Origin: Candidatus Babelota bacterium
Lineage (GTDB): Bacteria > Babelota > Babeliae > Babelales > Babelaceae
DNA: 44,307 bases
Assembly: GCA_003165355.1 (NCBI GenBank)
Contig: PLTG01000066.1
Span: 519 to 44,825, forward strand
Reading direction: 5' to 3'
Part shown: positions 40,410 to 44,307 of the stretch, in pieces
Position numbering within the stretch: position 1 is the first letter of the stretch
Layout of the letters: the number at the start of each line of letters is the position of its first letter
Position numbers and translations under genes: made by a program
The notes under the pieces: generated by a model
The model's database searches: none
What the model was told of the DNA's origin: nothing
What the model saw: the letters and a program-made list of their open reading frames with translations, nothing else

Positions 40410-41021
40410 TTAGCGCACTGTTTTTTCCATACTTAAAGACATATTTTTCTTGCTATATTTTTTTATTTTAAAACCTAGTTTTTCATAAAATTCAATGCGC
40501 TTGCGATCTTTGATGTTGAGATTTTCTTTATTTCCATTAAAGGCTGCAGATCCGCGTATGATAACATCAGCCCTAAAAATAAAGCGTTGTTGGGAGTAAT
40601 TGGTTACTCGATTTTCAAGTGCTTCTATCAGCCAGGAGCCGACCCCGCGACTTCGTAATTGATTATGAACATTAAGTGTTTGCAGTTTCAAAATTGCCGG
40701 TGCCCCATTTTGAGGTTGCTTGAATGTTGCTGTCAAAGATGCGAGTGGATTATTTTTATCGTCCAAAAGTTGATAATCAAAATTGAGGCGAGAATAAGTC
40801 TGGTCGACCGTGGTAATTAAAGTGGGATTAATAGTTTGTCCATTTTCATAAAAAATAGAACGGGGCGCTACAAAGTCTGAATTTTCATGCTTATCTGTGG
40901 TTATGAGTTGCGGAAATGGTTTTTGGCGATAAAAATTTTGAGGATTGCCCCTGAATTCTATGGCATGACTCGATAATAATGCGCATCCGAAAAATAAAAT
41001 AATTCTATAGTTTGCAAACAT
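40410..41021 (-). CDS. Exported GNAT-family acetyltransferase
   Basis: A 203-residue protein whose first 20 residues are a signal peptide (YRIILFFGCALLSSHA), followed by about 50 residues without similarity and then a GNAT fold: DNKNNPLASLTATF-type strand, LKLQTLNVHNQLRSRGVGSW (112-131) with the acetyl-CoA pyrophosphate loop RSRGVG, and RIEFYEKLGFKI (motif B, near 175-190). GNAT enzymes need acetyl-CoA, which is cytoplasmic, so an exported one would work in a host cell or has lost activity. It has a perfect-looking ribosome binding site (AGGAGGTGA). It is 24 nt downstream of the exported hydrolase gene, probably one transcript. Confidence 0.78.
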   Translation of the reverse strand: MFANYRIILFFGCALLSSHAIEFRGNPQNFYRQKPFPQLITTDKHENSDFVAPRSIFYENGQTINPTLITTVDQTYSRLNFDYQLLDDKNNPLASLTATFKQPQNGAPAILKLQTLNVHNQLRSRGVGSWLIEALENRVTNYSQQRFIFRADVIIRGSAAFNGNKENLNIKDRKRIEFYEKLGFKIKKYSKKNMSLSMEKTVR

Positions 41022-41045
41022 TGCTCACCTCCTGTTAAAGAATAT

Positions 41046-42317
41046 TTACTTATCCAAGCAAGAGAAATCGTAGCACAAGCAGCCTTTAGTTTTATGGGTA
41101 TAGCTTACCGTGCCATAGGCCTGCGTAACCGCTGTCCGCATGTGGCTCAAGTAATCTTTGCGGTTAAAGTCTTCTGGCCTTTCTTGAAGCGCAGTCTCTT
41201 GTAATTTTTTAATGGTCTGGAGCTTGATACTCTTTGTCTGAACTTTTTTAAAATATTTTCTTTTTTTTACAATACATTTTTCTGCGCAGGGGTAAAACTC
41301 TATTACCAGGTCAGTCTCATGCGGCATGCCGACTTGCGCAGCTTTAATAACTTGAGGGATTATGCATGCAGTCGGTAACGGGTGCAGTGGGAAATCACTT
41401 CTGTAGGTACCCTCAGTCCAGCCGAAAAACCACAATTCAATGTGTCCAGGTGACCGGTTTACATAGGTACGCTTTTCGTGTGCTGCGTAGTCTCTGCGTG
41501 CAGACTTGATTTTCAGCTCGATTTGTACCACCTTTTCTGGGGTAATAAAACGTTTATCATCGTTAAACCGGCGATATGAAAAAAAGCGTTTGAATGAAAA
41601 AAAATCGAGGCTCTGGATTTTGTCGCCTTTTGAGTAGATATGATAAACTTTTTTGAAAATATGGCTGGTCACCAGATGGTCAGTCTCTTTTTGAATGGGG
41701 GTACCGAGTAGTATCAACAGGTCGATCATGATTGGCTCTGCATCTTGTTCCCGTTCATAAGTGCGCGCGAGCTGGAGCGCGACTGTTCCACCGTGGCTGT
41801 AGCCAATGATGCAAATTTTTACTTTCTTATCAGGGTTTTTCTCTACCTGGTCGCGGTACTCTTGTAATAGCTCTTTATAAAAATGTGATGCGTTTTTGTA
41901 TCTGATCGATTCGCTTAAAACGCCAGACCAGCCGTAGGTATAATAGAGATTATCAGTCTGTGCGGGGAACACCTCTTGTAAAATAGTGTCGTAGGCATGC
42001 GCAAAAAGAGCGGCTGCATGGCCGGGCTTACGGTCAAGTCTATTAATGGGGTGTAGCCCATATTCCTGCATCGCCTGGTTTTTGTACATATAGGGGTTTG
42101 ATCTCATAAGGTCTACCGCCTTTTCATAGGAGGTGTTTTCTACTTGATCGATCATAATTCTGTAAAGATTGCCGAATGATACGTTGCTTGCAGCACCGGC
42201 AGTTCCATGCACAAAAATAATCATCCAGAGGTCAGGTTTGTTTTGTTGAGGTTGTTGTCTTGCGAGCATACAACATGGTATGATTAACAGTAAGAATTTT
42301 TTTTTAAATAGGTGCAT
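41046..42317 (-). CDS. Exported alpha/beta hydrolase (lipase-like)
   Basis: A 423-residue protein with an N-terminal signal (KKKFLLLIIPCCMLA). The hydrolase has IIFVHGTAG (H37-G38), YYTYGWSGVLSES (about 125-137), the nucleophile elbow IGYSHGGTVAL with Ser174 and LLILLGTPI. The order HG(T) > aromatic-GW-x-G-x-S-x-S > SHGG > L-x-TP is the same as in the hydrolase at 17124-18533, so the two belong to one family, though this one lacks the Cys repeats. Residues 330-425 are Lys-rich. The ATG at 42317 has GAAGG 7 nt upstream; the ATG at 42323 is too close to it. Substrate unknown. Confidence 0.8.
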   Translation of the reverse strand: MHLFKKKFLLLIIPCCMLARQQPQQNKPDLWMIIFVHGTAGAASNVSFGNLYRIMIDQVENTSYEKAVDLMRSNPYMYKNQAMQEYGLHPINRLDRKPGHAAALFAHAYDTILQEVFPAQTDNLYYTYGWSGVLSESIRYKNASHFYKELLQEYRDQVEKNPDKKVKICIIGYSHGGTVALQLARTYEREQDAEPIMIDLLILLGTPIQKETDHLVTSHIFKKVYHIYSKGDKIQSLDFFSFKRFFSYRRFNDDKRFITPEKVVQIELKIKSARRDYAAHEKRTYVNRSPGHIELWFFGWTEGTYRSDFPLHPLPTACIIPQVIKAAQVGMPHETDLVIEFYPCAEKCIVKKRKYFKKVQTKSIKLQTIKKLQETALQERPEDFNRKDYLSHMRTAVTQAYGTVSYTHKTKGCLCYDFSCLDK

Positions 42318-42380
42318 GGTCATACCTTCCCCTTAGTTTTACTTTCAGTAGTATGAGTATAGTGTAAAAGAGAGAGTATT

Positions 42381-43046
42381 ATGAAGATTTCGGCTCGCTT
42401 ATGGATGTGTACCAAGGTCGCAGTGCAGCTCTTGGGGGTGAATTTTCAAATTGTCCGGGGCCTTTGGAAGATCGGAAAACTGCCTCGGCCATGCGTGAGT
42501 ATCTTCGGTGGCAGCAGAAACTTTGAACGCGAACAGTATTACCATAAACTCGCCGCTCAAGCAGCAGAGCTATTAATAAAAAACCATATATCTGTTTTAA
42601 CCGGTGGTGGCCCGGGGATTATGGAGGCTGCCAACTGCGGTGCGCACGCGACCCCGCATGCTTTATATCGTACTCTTAAAATAGTGATCAATGGCTTGCC
42701 TTTTGATGAAAAGCCAAATCTTTGCCCCGGGGAATCGGTATACGTCACCGACTTTTTTGCCCGTAAATGGCTTTTGATAGATTATTCTATCGGCTTTATC
42801 GTCTTCCCGGGAGGGCTTGGTACGCTCGATGAACTGTCTGACCTTATGAACCTTATGCAGACAGGCAAGCTCAAGCGTAGAACGGTGGTTTTGATTGGGG
42901 TTGACTATTGGTCACCTTACAAAAAATTTTTTGATCGGGCTGAGAAGCAAAATTTTTTAGAAACGACTACTACTTTACCAATTATTACCGATGATATAGA
43001 ATATGCAGTACGACTTGTCGCTACACATTGCGACGAATGCAGATAA
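42381..43046 (+). CDS. LOG family protein (predicted nucleoside 5'-monophosphate phosphoribohydrolase)
   Basis: A 221-residue protein of the LOG (TIGR00730) Rossmann family. Signatures are VSIFGGSRNF (about 39-48), VLTGGGPGIMEAANCGAH (about 73-90) and VFPGGLGTLDEL (about 140-151), the last being the PGGxGTxxE catalytic motif. Members cleave AMP or cytokinin nucleotides to the free base and ribose 5-phosphate. In bacteria the physiological role is often purine nucleotide turnover. It is a monocistronic-looking gene divergent from the hydrolase, with a TATAGT box about 27 nt and a GAGAG site 8 nt before the ATG. Confidence 0.9.
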   Translation: MKISARLWMCTKVAVQLLGVNFQIVRGLWKIGKLPRPCVSIFGGSRNFEREQYYHKLAAQAAELLIKNHISVLTGGGPGIMEAANCGAHATPHALYRTLKIVINGLPFDEKPNLCPGESVYVTDFFARKWLLIDYSIGFIVFPGGLGTLDELSDLMNLMQTGKLKRRTVVLIGVDYWSPYKKFFDRAEKQNFLETTTTLPIITDDIEYAVRLVATHCDECR

Positions 43047-43076
43047 TTAAAAAGTAATTTATGAAAGAAGATAGAC

Positions 43077-43700
43077 ATGATTGTTAAAAGAGCGCTAATA
43101 TTAGTATGTTTTATCGGGAATTTATTTTCATTGGATTCACTTACCTGGGAAGATGGTTTAACCGCAGCGCGTGCAGCAGTGTGCGCAACAGCCGCCTGCC
43201 ATAGTTTTGAAACAATTATGAATTACCGAGAAAATTCTTTAGCTCGTGAATTGAATATATTTGCTGCCAAAGACCAAAAGATAGACTTTGGTAAAAAAGA
43301 CGCATTTAGGGCGTGGGGAATATCTATCGTCATGTCAGGCATCGCGTCAACATGTAGTCTTGCTTCAGCACAGCAATACGATTCGCGCGTGTGGGCTGGC
43401 ATATTATTTGGCTTTGGTGGCTATACACTCTTAAAGACGATAAATATGCAGCGCCGCATAAATAAGGCAAGTATATCGATTGATATACAAGAGAAGTTTT
43501 TTTCTGATGCCGGCGCAAAAGCCAATAACGATACTGATGCAGAAGAAATGATCAAAGACGCAGCTATTGCGCCACAAGACCAAGCAGCCTTGAATGTTGA
43601 GAGAAAGATATTCGCACACTTAGGTCAGCTGAGAAAATATTCTGCAGCCACTTCGCTTGCAAGTTTAGCTGCCGGTGCTTGTTTATTAAAATTAACGTAA
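43077..43700 (+). CDS. Exported membrane protein of unknown function
   Basis: A 207-residue product with a signal peptide (about 1-18, ALILVCFIGNLFS) and three further hydrophobic segments (near 28-42, 78-98 and 103-120), then a charged helical part (about 124-185) and a last hydrophobic end (AATSLASLAAGACLLKL). Cysteines occur in hydrophobic segments. No family is recognised; the plan resembles the genes at 28389 and 29352 (signal peptide, Gly/Ala-rich membrane block, charged helix). It lies 30 nt after the LOG gene and is followed by repeat-rich DNA. Confidence 0.6.
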   Translation: MIVKRALILVCFIGNLFSLDSLTWEDGLTAARAAVCATAACHSFETIMNYRENSLARELNIFAAKDQKIDFGKKDAFRAWGISIVMSGIASTCSLASAQQYDSRVWAGILFGFGGYTLLKTINMQRRINKASISIDIQEKFFSDAGAKANNDTDAEEMIKDAAIAPQDQAALNVERKIFAHLGQLRKYSAATSLASLAAGACLLKLT

Positions 43701-43719
43701 GCCCCGCTCATCCTGCCGT

Positions 43720-43809
43720 GCCCGGCATAGCCTTGGCGACGCCTGGGAGTGATTCGCTGAAAGCGAATTGTATCCCTTCGATAAACTCAGGATAAACTCC
43801 GGGCGCGGG
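43720..43809. repeat. Intergenic repeat element with hairpin and tandem 9-mers
   Basis: The segment starts with GCCCGGCATAGCCTTGG, similar to 158-174 at the other end of the window. A perfect hairpin ATTCGCT-GAA-AGCGAAT spans 43752-43768. GATAAACTC occurs twice (43780-43788 and 43791-43799), two nt apart. CCGGGCGCGGG at 43799-43809 is the reverse complement of 153-163. No coding potential is evident. Confidence 0.65.
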
Positions 43810-43833
43810 CACTCACCATGCCTGTTCACTAGG

Positions 43834-44307
43834 TTATTTTTGCGGTTGATATGAAGGATTTTGTGCCGTCATAAGAGGTCCATATCTGTAGTCTCGCTTG
43901 CCGTCAAAGCCAGATTGAAAGCCATTTTTTTTGTAAAATGAAGTCGCTTTTTCTGCGGCGTGAACATTTATATGCTTGCAATGAGAAAGATTTTCGAATA
44001 CTCCTTGCATGAGTAAATTAGCAGCCCCTGAACCTCGCGCCGCTTCAATTATAAAAAAACGAAGAATAGTACAGCTTTTTTCGTGTACTACAGTAGCGCC
44101 GATAACTCCCTCCGGATGCATCAAATATAAAGGAGTCGAATATTCTTTCTGCGATGTCTTACTATGTGCATACATTGATATAAAAGAGGGACAATCGTAT
44201 GCTTCCGCTATATTTTTTTTGTCTTGATTATTCAAATTTTGGCAAGCAAGTAATGCTTGCCATGCCAATTTTTCTTTTTCAAAAGCATTTAATGTTTCGT
44301 GACTAAC
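43834..44307 (-). CDS. GNAT-family acetyltransferase (5' end outside window)
   Basis: The frame is open from the stop at 43834 to the window edge, so the start lies beyond 44307 and the 157 codons seen are partial. The fold region has a strand with LYLMHPEGVIGATVV, the acetyl-CoA-binding LRFFIIEAARGSGAANLLMQ (R-G-x-G-A loop), and motif B KATSFYKKNGFQSG. The first visible residues (VSHETLNAFEKEKLAW) are helical. There is a TTG at 44268 within this frame, but no reason to begin there. Target unknown. It differs from the exported GNAT at 40410 in having no visible signal peptide, though its start is not seen. Confidence 0.78.
   Translation of the reverse strand, partial: VSHETLNAFEKEKLAWQALLACQNLNNQDKKNIAEAYDCPSFISMYAHSKTSQKEYSTPLYLMHPEGVIGATVVHEKSCTILRFFIIEAARGSGAANLLMQGVFENLSHCKHINVHAAEKATSFYKKNGFQSGFDGKRDYRYGPLMTAQNPSYQPQK

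Noticed and set aside
1-44307. tRNA genes, rRNA genes, CRISPR arrays, prophage or conjugation genes
   Set aside because: By eye there is no cloverleaf with T-arm and CCA-side pattern, no regularly spaced repeat array, and no integrase, capsid or mating-pair gene. A tRNA scan would be decisive.

Overview
The window reads as a gene-dense piece of chromosome from a small-genomed, Gram-negative, probably host-dependent bacterium. I infer a member of candidate phylum Dependentiae (TM6) or a similar intracellular lineage. The reasons are a complete outer-membrane and peptidoglycan toolkit, an archaeal/rickettsial-type valyl-tRNA synthetase, queuosine salvage rather than visible synthesis, many short lineage-specific proteins with signal peptides, and several exported enzymes of types usually seen in eukaryotes or effectors. 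This placement is inference; the window has no rRNA. I found no tRNA, CRISPR array, integrase or transposase.

Layout: 1-355 is a structured intergenic region with nested inverted repeats. 356-7010 holds a small exported protein, the minus-strand set valS > DUF2442 > ybeY, mraY, and an amino-acid permease with a SpoU-type RNA methyltransferase. 7095-11438 is a tightly packed plus-strand run: BamD-like lipoprotein, yraN, cdsA, an exported unknown, a YhhQ-type queuosine-precursor transporter and tgt. 11504-12495 holds two exported unknowns. 12603-17118 has a PilB/GspE ATPase, an overlapping pseudopilin and a TamB-like protein. 17124-20236 is accessory: an exported hydrolase with a duplicated Cys-rich tail, a GT14/Core-2-branching-like glycosyltransferase and a membrane protein. 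20297-22302 is the oddest part: a gene whose signal peptide is broken by an in-frame TGA, a small ORF, a GIY-YIG gene with a perfect 19-bp hairpin in its frame, a 43-bp inverted repeat pair, and a 48-residue antitoxin-like ORF.

22321-27853 carries murB and trhO (minus) and pheT, lspA and comF (plus); two copies of a REP-like palindrome lie here, one inside comF. 27850-30182 has three minus-strand exported small membrane proteins, two of them paralogues. 30370-32636 is a pair of SurA/parvulin-like export chaperones plus a small exported protein. 32633-37057 is the minus-strand operon glmU > sbcD > exported PPP-type phosphatase. 37254-40405 is an outer-membrane beta-barrel protein, mreB and rsmA. 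The right end has an exported GNAT acetyltransferase, a second exported hydrolase, a LOG-family protein, another exported unknown and a GNAT gene cut by the window edge.

Functionally, the conserved genes cover peptidoglycan precursors and shape (glmU, murB, mraY, mreB), envelope biogenesis (BamD-like, TamB, SurA-like, lspA, cdsA, barrel protein), DNA uptake (PilB, pseudopilin, ComF) and translation/RNA modification (valS, pheT, tgt, trhO, rsmA, ybeY, SpoU). The accessory genes form a predicted secretome: two lipase-like hydrolases, a glycosyltransferase, a Ser/Thr-phosphatase-like enzyme and an acetyltransferase. These are the best candidates for undescribed host-directed functions. Genes are very compact, with many 1-33 nt overlaps, including tail-to-tail ones.
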